DNA of 47,970 nucleotides from a virus. How positions within the stretch are numbered: the first letter of the stretch is position 1; every line of letters begins with the position of its first letter. The translations under genes were made by a program, and so were the position numbers. Positions 42,148 to 47,970 of this stretch are shown one piece after another. Under the pieces are notes generated by a model, which was not told where the DNA came from, did not search any database, and saw nothing but the letters and a program-made list of their open reading frames with translations. Where the stretch lies: positions 1 to 47,970 of the IMG/VR virus record IMGVR_UViG_3300036668_000044; one strand, given 5' to 3'.

Positions 42148-42316
42148 CGGTAAGTATGAGATCTTTGCTGGTGAGTTTCCATGCCATACATGCAAGGTAA
42201 TAGTCAAAAGCCTTAGGCTTTATGTAGATACAAAAGAAACTACCTGGCTGTGCCCTGAGAGGCACTTGTCTTCTGTGTCTTTTGCTCAAAAGAAAAGCAG
42301 GAAAAACTATGAGTGA
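42140..42316 (+). CDS. Small zinc-ribbon protein (TTG start)
   Basis: A 58-residue frame from TTG 42140 that overlaps the recombinase stop by 8 bases. It reads as a zinc ribbon: CHTCK (residues 15-19) and LCPERH (residues 37-42) separated by a VKSLRLYVD strand pair. It ends in a basic tail (KKSRKNYE). A purine-rich GGGGGAAG stretch lies 5 bases before the TTG. It overlaps the next gene by 8 bases. It could bind nucleic acid or a polymerase. No named family is recognised, but the Cys-His spacing, basic tail and tight coupling make it a probable gene. Confidence 0.65.
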   Translation: MANGKYEIFAGEFPCHTCKVIVKSLRLYVDTKETTWLCPERHLSSVSFAQKKSRKNYE

Positions 42317-42596
42317 ACGAGGAGAGTCAAAGCGCATTGGTGCTAAGCAGCACAAGAACTCAGGACGAAACATGGTCAAGGGTGATGCTAGCTGGGAAAA
42401 CTTCGTTGTTGACTTTAAGGAGTATCCTAAAGGCATAACCGTAAACAAAGACATCTGGGCCAAAGCTGTAACAGACGCTATGACACAGGGCAAAGATCCA
42501 GCTCTCATCCTTGTGCTAGGAGAAGGAAACCAGAAGGTCAGGCTTGCAGTTATTGAGTTTGAGATCTTAGACCAGCTAGTTAAGGGTGTATACTAA
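42309..42596 (+). CDS. Putative PD-(D/E)XK-type nuclease or resolvase-like protein
   Basis: Protein of 95 residues from ATG 42309, with GCAGGA 6 bases upstream; an in-frame TTG at 42282 is less likely. The sequence ERGESKRIGAKQHKNSGRN then MVKGDASWENFVVDFKEYPK has the order Glu / Gly-Asp / (V)D-x-K seen in small phage nucleases and Holliday-junction resolvases of the PD-(D/E)XK fold. A final strand set (PALILVLGEGNQKVRLAVIEF) completes a compact alpha/beta fold. The family match is suggestive only. Its stop overlaps the next promoter. Confidence 0.5.
   Translation: MSERGESKRIGAKQHKNSGRNMVKGDASWENFVVDFKEYPKGITVNKDIWAKAVTDAMTQGKDPALILVLGEGNQKVRLAVIEFEILDQLVKGVY
42589..42594 (+). promoter_or_regulatory. 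Leaderless promoter (TATACT) overlapping a stop codon
   Basis: TATACT ends 6 bases before ATG 42601 and overlaps the TAA stop (42594-42596) of the nuclease-like gene. Confidence 0.6.
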
Positions 42597-42600
42597 TAGT

Positions 42601-43389
42601 ATGAATAAATTTACTGCCCCTGGTATGTGGGATTACCTAACAGATATGAGCAAGTTCAATGAAACCTTGCCAATCTACGTGGAAAAGCCATTCTCTGAAG
42701 ATCAGATAGACAGAGTCAAAGCTATCATAGAAAACCTTCTTAACGTAAAACCAGAACATTACCTTGTTCCAGGTGGACAAGAAGAATACCGTGGTAAAAA
42801 CTGGTATGACCCAAAGAAAGTTTCTCACATGTCCAGAGAGATGGTAGAGTTCTTAGCCCCAATGGACCTCGAATTAACCATGGACAAGTATGCCAAGCAC
42901 CTACACCAAGATGAAATTAAGCTATGCCACTACAGTTACATAGACTATAACCCAGTTCATGGAGATGGAAAATATGCTCCCTCCCTACCTCCACATATAG
43001 ACAACACTGAGACACTGGTCACGTTTAACTACATGCTAGACGGAAATATTGATTGGGAGATTTATATTGATGGCAAGTCCTACGATCTAAAGGTCGGAGA
43101 TGCCATAATGTTCAGTGCAGTGAATCAGCCTCACTTTAGGCCAAAGCGTAACTGGAAAGACGGGGAGTTCGTAAAGATCCTTACTTTTGATTACTCTCCC
43201 CTAACAGATTGGAGATTCTTAAAACAAGATTTCCCTCTTGACCCCTTAAAGTTTCAGGGTAGGATTGCAGCATACAACAAAGCTCTTTCCAATGAGCCCA
43301 AGATGCAAAGCGCATGGTCAATGTATAATCAGTTAGGCACGGCCCTGGGTTATGACACAAACACTCACGGTTCCTTGGATAGTGTATAA
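42601..43389 (+). CDS. 2OG-Fe(II) oxygenase-like protein, first of a tandem pair
   Basis: Protein of 262 residues. The candidate iron ligands are PHID (H132, D134) and H178 in QPHFRPKR, with R180 or R183 as 2-oxoglutarate ligand; between them lie beta strands TLVTFNYMLDG, WEIYIDGKSYDLKVGDAIMF as in the jelly-roll core of this superfamily. The H-[FW]-R-P-K motif is shared with the next gene, so the two are distant paralogues. The C-terminal 55 residues are an added helical tail. No substrate motif can be read. The start is set by the -10 box 6 bases upstream. Confidence 0.7.
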   Translation: MNKFTAPGMWDYLTDMSKFNETLPIYVEKPFSEDQIDRVKAIIENLLNVKPEHYLVPGGQEEYRGKNWYDPKKVSHMSREMVEFLAPMDLELTMDKYAKHLHQDEIKLCHYSYIDYNPVHGDGKYAPSLPPHIDNTETLVTFNYMLDGNIDWEIYIDGKSYDLKVGDAIMFSAVNQPHFRPKRNWKDGEFVKILTFDYSPLTDWRFLKQDFPLDPLKFQGRIAAYNKALSNEPKMQSAWSMYNQLGTALGYDTNTHGSLDSV

Positions 43390-43390
43390 T
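43385..43390 (+). promoter_or_regulatory. Leaderless promoter (TATAAT) overlapping a stop codon
   Basis: TATAAT ends 7 bases before ATG 43398 and contains the TAA stop (43387-43389) of the preceding oxygenase. No -35 or TGn is seen. Confidence 0.6.
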
Positions 43391-43397
43391 AGTTATT

Positions 43398-43970
43398 ATG
43401 ACTATTCAGCAAAATCTAATTATATCTAACGTCTTGTCCGATGCTGAGATCCATTCGGTATATGAGCACATAAATAACACACCAGTAGATAAGACACAGG
43501 TGATAAACCATATAGGTCACAGAGCATACCATAGCTGGTTGCCCCAGAGCGTAGTAGACAAGCTTACATCAGTAGCCCAATCCACTACAAAAAGAGGCCT
43601 TGAGCTTAGAGAGCTTTCTTTCGCCAGGTATAGTCACGAGCTATCTCCTAGACTTCAGCCACATCTAGATTCAGGGTTTAAGGAGCAAAGGCTAACCTTT
43701 GATCTTCAGATTGGAGGTAACGTTCTCTGGCCAATCTCAGTAGAAGGCTCGGAGTTTACTTTAGTAAATAACCAAGCCTTAACTTTTGCAGGAACCCACC
43801 AAATTCACTGGAGGCCCAAGACTACTTTTCTAGAGGGGCAATACCTGGACATGGTATTTTGTCATTATTCGTTTGTCGATGATGAGCCAAACTCTCTAGG
43901 AGATGAGCACTACTTGCCATTGAGAGCAAGGTGTGATAAACTAATACAGATATACAATAATGAAAGTTAA
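43398..43970 (+). CDS. 2OG-Fe(II) oxygenase-like protein, second of a tandem pair
   Basis: Protein of 190 residues, near the minimal size for the fold. PHLD supplies H89 and D91; IHWRPK supplies H137 and R139. The strands FDLQIGGNVLWPISVEGSEF and LVNNQALTFAGTHQ lie between, as expected. It resembles the preceding protein in the H-x-D to H-[FW]-R-P-K layout but lacks its C-terminal tail. It differs clearly from the third oxygenase-like gene at 841. It is followed 3 bases later by another small gene. Catalytic residues look complete; the substrate is unknown. Confidence 0.7.
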   Translation: MTIQQNLIISNVLSDAEIHSVYEHINNTPVDKTQVINHIGHRAYHSWLPQSVVDKLTSVAQSTTKRGLELRELSFARYSHELSPRLQPHLDSGFKEQRLTFDLQIGGNVLWPISVEGSEFTLVNNQALTFAGTHQIHWRPKTTFLEGQYLDMVFCHYSFVDDEPNSLGDEHYLPLRARCDKLIQIYNNES

Positions 43971-43973
43971 CTA

Positions 43974-44279
43974 ATGGATAAAGAAACTACAACAATTGAT
44001 ATGCTCAATGGGCTAAGTGAGATCGCAGATTTCATGGAAGACGAAGAGCTGACAAAAGCCTTAGTGACCATATCAAAGTTAGTGTTGAGACCAGATATTC
44101 CTATGAATGTTGCGGTAATAGAAATTGTTAGGCTGCAAGCAATTGCAGCAAAAATGTCCTTCAGGGCTACCTGGATGGTAAACGTAGATAAAGGAGATAG
44201 AGCGAAGAAGAACATCTACTTCACAGCAGCAGAATCAATTAACAATCTTGTATCTGCACTCAAGTATATTATTCGCTAA
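43974..44279 (+). CDS. Conserved helical phage protein
   Basis: Protein of 101 residues, helical throughout: EIADFMEDEELTKALVTISK, then VIEIVRLQAIAAKMSFRATW and a C-terminal AAESINNLVSALKYIIR. The 'A-A-K-x-x-x-x-A-T-W' centre recurs in small proteins of actinobacteriophages next to exonuclease and resolvase genes. A recombination accessory role is possible by context only. The start lies 3 bases after the oxygenase stop. Confidence 0.6.
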   Translation: MDKETTTIDMLNGLSEIADFMEDEELTKALVTISKLVLRPDIPMNVAVIEIVRLQAIAAKMSFRATWMVNVDKGDRAKKNIYFTAAESINNLVSALKYIIR

Positions 44280-44286
44280 AAACGTT

Positions 44287-45102
44287 ATGGCTAAAAACTT
44301 ACTAGATCAAATTATGATAAAGGCTTCGGCAGCAACTGCCTACAAGAGGTCGTTCGTTGACGTCGATGCCCTAAGTGAAAAGATTAAGACTGGATATACA
44401 ATTAAGCGTGTGTCCAAGCACACCCAGAAGAAAACCTTTGCTCCATCTACCGTAGCTTACGGCCACGGGGAATGTCCTCGATACTGGTACCTAGCTTTTG
44501 ACGGTACAACTTTTACCGACAGTGCAGATGCCTACGGTGGAGCTAATATGACAGCTGGTACAAAATCTCACGAGAGAATACAGGAAGCCATGGGCAACGT
44601 CCCAGACTTTTTGGTTGACTCTGAGTTTAGGATTACAGCTAACGATCCACCCATCTTTGGGTTTGGAGACGTTATTCTAAACGTAGACGGTAAAGAACTG
44701 TTGGGTGAGATTAAGACTATGCCTAATGAGGGCTTCGAGTATCGTAAGGCAGCAGGAAGACCTAAGACTGGTCACCTAGTACAGCTTCTAATTTATATGA
44801 AAATCTTAGGTAAGGAAGAAGCAGTTCTTATTTATGAAAACAAAAACAATCATGAGCTACTGATTTTACCAGTAGTTCTCAATGATTATTACATTAAGTG
44901 GGTTAATGGCACGTTTGACTGGTTAAGGTCAGTTCGTAAGGCATGGACAGACAGGACATTGCCTGAAAAGAACTACAGGTCAAACTCAAGGATTTGCAAG
45001 GGATGCCCCGTAAAGGCTACTTGTGATCTTGCTGGTAAGGGAGATATAAAAATACTATCCCTGGAGCCTATAAATGAAGAGCAAGCACTGTCAGTGGTGT
45101 GA
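44287..45102 (+). CDS. RecB/Cas4-like PD-(D/E)XK nuclease with Fe-S cysteines
   Basis: Protein of 271 residues from ATG 44287 (an upstream in-frame extension overlaps the previous gene). Four cysteines, C63 (ECPRYWY) and C237, C240, C246 (CKGCPVKATC), match the 4Fe-4S arrangement of Cas4/AddB-type nucleases. Catalytic residues: H95 (KSHE), D128 (FGFGD), E141 and K143 (GEIKT), then QLLIYM (motif QxxxY). It should degrade DNA ends, making single strands for the RecA-like recombinase. It overlaps the zinc finger gene by 29 bases. A host-DNA degradation role is an alternative. Confidence 0.85.
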   Translation: MAKNLLDQIMIKASAATAYKRSFVDVDALSEKIKTGYTIKRVSKHTQKKTFAPSTVAYGHGECPRYWYLAFDGTTFTDSADAYGGANMTAGTKSHERIQEAMGNVPDFLVDSEFRITANDPPIFGFGDVILNVDGKELLGEIKTMPNEGFEYRKAAGRPKTGHLVQLLIYMKILGKEEAVLIYENKNNHELLILPVVLNDYYIKWVNGTFDWLRSVRKAWTDRTLPEKNYRSNSRICKGCPVKATCDLAGKGDIKILSLEPINEEQALSVV

Positions 45103-45388
45103 TAACACCTTTGCCTCCGTAATATCCTATCAAGTTTATTGCTCGGCAGAATGCCGTGAGGCAGCCACAAAAGAAAAAATAGCAGCACGATATGTGCAGA
45201 CTAGAACCAATAGAAGGATTGGCAAAACAAGGTTGTGCAAAAATTGTAATGCCAATCTTTCTATCTATAACGATGACCCAGTTTGTGCACGGTGCACCAT
45301 AAATCCAAAAGATCTTGGCATCGCTATAAAAGACCTGAAGGGGTTGGCAAATGGAAAAGATAGTCAAGCTGTCAAAAAAGAAGATTAA
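45074..45388 (+). CDS. Double zinc-finger protein
   Basis: Protein of 104 residues with two treble-clef-like zinc sites: CQWCDNTF ... VYCSAECREA (residues 6-27) and CKNCNANLSIYNDDPVCARC (about 55-74), joined by a basic helix (KEKIAARYVQTRTNRRIGK). It overlaps the nuclease gene by 29 bases and the resolvase gene by 38 bases, so all three are translated together. It probably binds DNA or bridges nuclease and resolvase. Arrangements like this are conserved in several actinophages; no function is established that I can name. Confidence 0.7.
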   Translation: MKSKHCQWCDNTFASVISYQVYCSAECREAATKEKIAARYVQTRTNRRIGKTRLCKNCNANLSIYNDDPVCARCTINPKDLGIAIKDLKGLANGKDSQAVKKED

Positions 45389-45947
45389 TCCTAGGCCTAA
45401 GCCAAGGAGAATCTGCTCAATTGACGCTAGTACAAATAGCCTTGCTTTTGCAATCTTCGATGATGTAAAGCTGACACACGTAGGCAAGATTGAATTCGAA
45501 GGCAACAACGCATACGAAAAACTCGTTGACGCAGCAAAGAAGTCAGGATCATTCTTTAAGCTATTTGAGATAGATGCAATAGTTATAGAACATACGATCT
45601 TTATTAATAGTCCAAAAACAGCTGCTGACTTAGCCTTAGTGCAGGGAGCTATGCTAGGAGCTGCAGGCCAGAGTGGAGTTCCAACGGCAGGGTCAATCAA
45701 TCCCATCGCTTGGCAAACATATCTTGGAAACAAGAAGCTTAGCCAAGAAGAAAAGCTTGCCATCATGAAAGAGTTCCCAGAGAAGTCTACTTCCTGGTAC
45801 AAGGCATATGACAGAGATTTCAGGAAGCAAAGAACAATCAGACTAGTAAACATCCACTATAATAAAACCATTACTGATAATGATGTAGCCGATGCCGTAG
45901 GTGTGGGACACTATGCTATCAATAACTGGGATAAGTTAGGGACTTGA
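45351..45947 (+). CDS. RuvC-like Holliday junction resolvase
   Basis: Protein of 198 residues with an RNase H fold. The metal-binding acids are D in SIDASTNSLAFA (about 24-35), E in AIVIEHTIF (about 76-84), and D in ITDNDVADAVGVGHYA (about 174-189). It should cut branched DNA before packaging. Its first 20 residues are very basic (SKKKINPRPKPRR). Together with the adjacent nuclease and the recombinase it makes a recombination set. Confidence 0.82.
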   Translation: MEKIVKLSKKKINPRPKPRRICSIDASTNSLAFAIFDDVKLTHVGKIEFEGNNAYEKLVDAAKKSGSFFKLFEIDAIVIEHTIFINSPKTAADLALVQGAMLGAAGQSGVPTAGSINPIAWQTYLGNKKLSQEEKLAIMKEFPEKSTSWYKAYDRDFRKQRTIRLVNIHYNKTITDNDVADAVGVGHYAINNWDKLGT

Positions 45948-45961
45948 CAACAAGGACAAAA

Positions 45962-46114
45962 ATGGCTAAACTATATACAAGCAAGGTGTGGCTAACGAAG
46001 AGATACGTAATGGATAAAAAGACACCACAAGAGATTGCAAAAGAGTGTGGAGCCAGTCTTGAAACCATATATGTATATCTTGCAAAACACGGATTAAGGA
46101 AATCACGTAGATGA
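45962..46114 (+). CDS. Small helix-turn-helix protein
   Basis: A 50-residue gene. It reads WLTKRYVMDKKTPQEIAKEC then GASLETIYVYLAKHGLRKSRR, a homeodomain-like HTH (residues 10-45) of the resolvase/transposase type, 'T-x-x-E-I-A ... S-x-x-T-I-x-x-x-L-x-x-x-G-L'. AAGGA lies 5 bases before the ATG. The stop overlaps the next start (ATGA). Such stand-alone HTH proteins are common in actinobacteriophages and may regulate transcription or assist the terminase. DNA binding is likely. Confidence 0.75.
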   Translation: MAKLYTSKVWLTKRYVMDKKTPQEIAKECGASLETIYVYLAKHGLRKSRR

Positions 46115-46374
46115 GCTTACAAACAGAACAAGATATTGAACGGGTAGCTAACCAGGTAAAAGAACTCCTAGTGGCTAAGAATCGATCCTACGGTGACTCA
46201 GCATTGCACCCCAGCAGGATCTTCTCCAAGTCAGACAACGTTGAGCAACTTTTGGTTCGAATTGACGACAAGCTATCAAGGATTCAGAACGGTCACGACT
46301 GGCCTGGGGACAACGAGATCGACGACCTAATCGGATATCTGGTACTATTAAAGATCGCAAAGGAGAGATCATAA
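46111..46374 (+). CDS. DUF1599-like (nucleotide modification associated domain 1) protein
   Basis: Protein of 87 residues. The pattern LVAKNRSYGDSALHPSRIFS, then VEQLLVRIDDKLSRIQNG and DLIGYLVLLKIA is characteristic of the DUF1599 / Nmad1 group, a compact all-alpha fold related to MazG-type pyrophosphohydrolases. Members are proposed to act in modified nucleotide metabolism or nucleotide clearing. It is coupled to its neighbours on both sides by ATGA and TAATG overlaps. The family match is good; the reaction is not established. Confidence 0.72.
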   Translation: MSLQTEQDIERVANQVKELLVAKNRSYGDSALHPSRIFSKSDNVEQLLVRIDDKLSRIQNGHDWPGDNEIDDLIGYLVLLKIAKERS

Positions 46375-46667
46375 TGGGTAGACGCAAGCTATCAACCGTA
46401 GTTCACCACAGTATCTTTGAAACGAAAACCAGCTTTGAGCTCAACGGATTTCTAATAACTGCTGGTGACCTCGTAAAGGTTAAGGGCGAATATGGGACAA
46501 AGTTTAAGGTTCGTGGACTAACTACCAACACAGAGACTGGGGCTCAATGGATAGACACCTTTGAGATGATTCGTGGCCAAGCCTCAGCTTTTAGAGCGTT
46601 TAAGATAGACAGAATTAAGAGAGTGCCTCAAAGAGGAAAGAGAGCCAAGCGTGTCAACGGAATCTGA
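46374..46667 (+). CDS. Small conserved basic protein before the terminase
   Basis: Protein of 97 residues with a beta-barrel-like N-terminal part (FELNGFLITAGDLVKVKGEY, then GTKFKVRGLTTNTETGAQWI) and a strongly basic tail (RIKRVPQRGKRAKRVNGI). An SH3-like nucleic-acid-binding fold is plausible. Small proteins of this kind precede terminase genes in several actinophages. It overlaps the small terminase by 17 bases. Confidence 0.6.
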   Translation: MGRRKLSTVVHHSIFETKTSFELNGFLITAGDLVKVKGEYGTKFKVRGLTTNTETGAQWIDTFEMIRGQASAFRAFKIDRIKRVPQRGKRAKRVNGI

Positions 46668-47181
46668 TTTAGTAGTACACCTGGATCAAGTTAACTCTGT
46701 AGTTACGGAGTACTTAAAGGGTAGCGATCCCACCAAGATATCTAAAGACTTGGCCATGCCTAGGCAAAAGGTAGTTGGGTATATCAATGAGTGGCGAGCA
46801 ATGGCTTCAGACAACGCTGCTATCCGTGCTAGAGCTAAGGAAGCTCTTGTCGGTGCAGACACCCATTACTCTAAGCTTATAGAAAAAGCCTACGAAGTTA
46901 TTGACGAGTCTACCATGATGGGAAACCTACAGGCCAAAACTGGAGGTATCAAGTTAGTCATGGATCTAGAGTCTCGTCGTATAGATATGCTTCAGAAAGC
47001 TGGCCTGCTAGAAAATAAAGAATTAGCAGAAGAGATGGTTGAAATTGAAGAACGCCAGCAGATTCTTATTCAGATACTAAAAGATGTTGCTTCACAGCAT
47101 CCAGAGATCAGGGATAAGATCATGGCTCGTCTATCTCAGGCTACAAAGCCAGGAGAGACAGTAACGATTGTGAATGAATAA
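46651..47181 (+). CDS. Terminase small subunit
   Basis: Protein of 176 residues from GTG 46651. The N-terminal HTH (YLKGSDPTKISKDLAMPRQK then VVGYINEW, about 18-45) would recognise the packaging site. A helical oligomerisation core follows (DTHYSKLIEKAYEVIDEST ... LESRRIDMLQKAGLLE), and a coiled-coil tail. It lies directly before the large subunit with a one-base overlap (TAATG), the classic order. An AAAGAGGAAAGAG stretch serves as ribosome site. Confidence 0.8.
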   Translation: MSTESDLVVHLDQVNSVVTEYLKGSDPTKISKDLAMPRQKVVGYINEWRAMASDNAAIRARAKEALVGADTHYSKLIEKAYEVIDESTMMGNLQAKTGGIKLVMDLESRRIDMLQKAGLLENKELAEEMVEIEERQQILIQILKDVASQHPEIRDKIMARLSQATKPGETVTIVNE

Positions 47182-47970
47182 TGTTTGATGATTTCTTAGA
47201 AGCCCTTGAGGACACACCCTTTGCAGAGATACCCGTAGATGCAAAGACCTTTGCAGAGGGAGTAGACTACCTGGGGCTACCTCCCCTGTCTCCTAGCCAG
47301 TATGACATCGTAGAAGCTATGAGTCAAATATACAGGAAAGCAGATCTTGTTTCCCTGATGGGATTCGAAGAGGGAAGTCAGTACTACAAAAAATATACTA
47401 AGAATGAGGTTATCCTACAGCTTGGAAAGGGTAGCGGAAAAGACTTTACCTCTACTGTAGCCTGTGCATACATTGTGTACAAGCTTCTATGCCTAAAGGA
47501 CCCAGCAAGATACTTCGGAAAGCCAGCTGGAGACGCTATAGACATTATTAACATTGCTATCAACGCTCAGCAGGCAAAGAACGTTTTCTTTAAGGGATTT
47601 AAATCTAAGATTGAAAGATCTCCTTGGTTCCAAGGAAAGTACTATTCAAAGATGGATAGCATAGAGTTTGATCACTCCATAACAGTTTACTCTGGTCACT
47701 CAGAGCGTGAGTCTCACGAGGGACTAAACCTATTGCTTGCAGTACTGGACGAGATCTCAGGCTTCGCTGCTGAGGTAGGAACTGGCAATGACCAAGGTAA
47801 GACCGCAGACAACATATATAAAGCCTTCCGTGCCTCAGTTGACTCTAGATTTCCAGACTTGGGAAAAGTAGCCCTGCTGTCCTTTCCCCGTTACCCAGGA
47901 GACTTTATCTCTCAAAGGTATGATGCAGTCATTGCTGAGAAAGAAGTTATAACCAAGCACCACACGTTTG
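47181..47970 (+). CDS. Terminase large subunit, cut by the window end
   Basis: The first 263 codons of the packaging ATPase are present. Walker A is LGKGSGKD (G82 to D88) in VILQLGKGSGKDFTSTVACA. Walker B is LLLAVLDEISGFA with D190 and the catalytic E191. Other landmarks are AINAQQAKNVFFKGF (about 133-147) and YSGHSERESHEG. The nuclease domain lies beyond the window. The protein powers DNA translocation through the portal encoded at 9956. The start overlaps the small subunit stop by one base. Confidence 0.9.
   Translation, partial: MFDDFLEALEDTPFAEIPVDAKTFAEGVDYLGLPPLSPSQYDIVEAMSQIYRKADLVSLMGFEEGSQYYKKYTKNEVILQLGKGSGKDFTSTVACAYIVYKLLCLKDPARYFGKPAGDAIDIINIAINAQQAKNVFFKGFKSKIERSPWFQGKYYSKMDSIEFDHSITVYSGHSERESHEGLNLLLAVLDEISGFAAEVGTGNDQGKTADNIYKAFRASVDSRFPDLGKVALLSFPRYPGDFISQRYDAVIAEKEVITKHHTF

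Noticed and set aside
45068-45853. Long open frame (261 codons) on the minus strand
   Set aside because: It lies opposite the zinc finger and RuvC-like genes, whose motifs are clear. Its translation is a hydrophobic, low-information sequence and there is no minus-strand promoter or ribosome site. All other genes are on the plus strand.
45944-45949. TTGACA at the end of the RuvC-like gene
   Set aside because: The only -10 candidate at 17 bases is TAAACT inside the small HTH gene, a weak match. A promoter here would miss that gene's start.
1-47970. tRNA genes, CRISPR arrays, insertion sequences, integrase and attachment sites
   Set aside because: No cloverleaf-like sequence with a TTCRA arm was seen in the short gaps, no spaced direct repeats, no transposase or integrase motifs. 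All gaps are under about 200 bases.
1-47970. Holin and endolysin genes
   Set aside because: No lysozyme, amidase or transglycosylase motif and no short double-membrane-span gene was found, including within the tape measure and tail-tip proteins. They may lie outside the window.

Overview
The window is a long piece of a tailed double-stranded DNA phage genome (Caudoviricetes). Every convincing gene lies on the + strand, genes are packed with 1 to 80 base overlaps, and no gap exceeds about 200 bases. A very long tape measure gene (2279 codons), a tail-terminator-like gene, a single tail tube gene and no sheath gene point to a siphovirus. No integrase, excisionase or CI-like repressor is visible, so a virulent life style is likely. 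No holin or endolysin is recognisable either; lysis genes may lie outside the window. Base composition is moderately AT-rich. Leaderless promoters, XkdF-type protease and tail chaperone families, and an N-terminal acidic DGDGDG motif fit an actinobacterial host, perhaps a low-GC aquatic lineage. The host is inference: no host-specific marker gene is present.

Layout: (1) 1-6009, accessory adhesin region: fibronectin type III protein ending in F-x-F-T-P repeats, a 2OG-Fe(II)-oxygenase-like protein, an Mtd-N-type tail fibre, a Cys-rich protein and several small conserved proteins. (2) 6033-9956, a giant LamG-like protein and a small protein. (3) 9956-14138, head: portal, protease with in-frame nested scaffold, major capsid protein. 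(4) 14245-19172, connector, neck, tail terminator, tail tube and two tail assembly chaperones. (5) 19196-33573, tape measure, distal tail and tail tip or fibre proteins. (6) 33578-37748, HTH regulator, small proteins, DnaB-like helicase, DnaG-like primase, ssDNA-binding-like protein. (7) 37869-42596, DnaE polymerase, RecA/UvsX-like recombinase, a zinc ribbon and a nuclease-like protein. (8) 42601-47970, two more 2OG oxygenases, Fe-S RecB/Cas4-like nuclease, zinc finger protein, RuvC-like resolvase, small HTH protein, DUF1599-like protein, and small and large (cut off) terminase.

The most striking feature is regulatory. About seventeen TATAAT-like -10 boxes sit in the short gaps, many with an extended TGn. 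At nine genes the -10 box ends only 6 to 8 bases before the ATG, so transcription should start on or next to the start codon (leaderless mRNA). Several of these boxes contain the stop codon of the preceding gene. Highly expressed genes (capsid, tail tube, short chaperone, ssDNA-binding protein) instead have leaders with good Shine-Dalgarno sequences. Three intrinsic terminators insulate the capsid, tail tube and ssDNA-binding genes.

Two further design points stand out. The scaffold appears to be made from an internal start with a strong ribosome site inside the protease gene. The tail assembly chaperones, usually made as G and GT by ribosomal frameshifting, are here one continuous long ORF plus a separate short paralogue with its own promoter.
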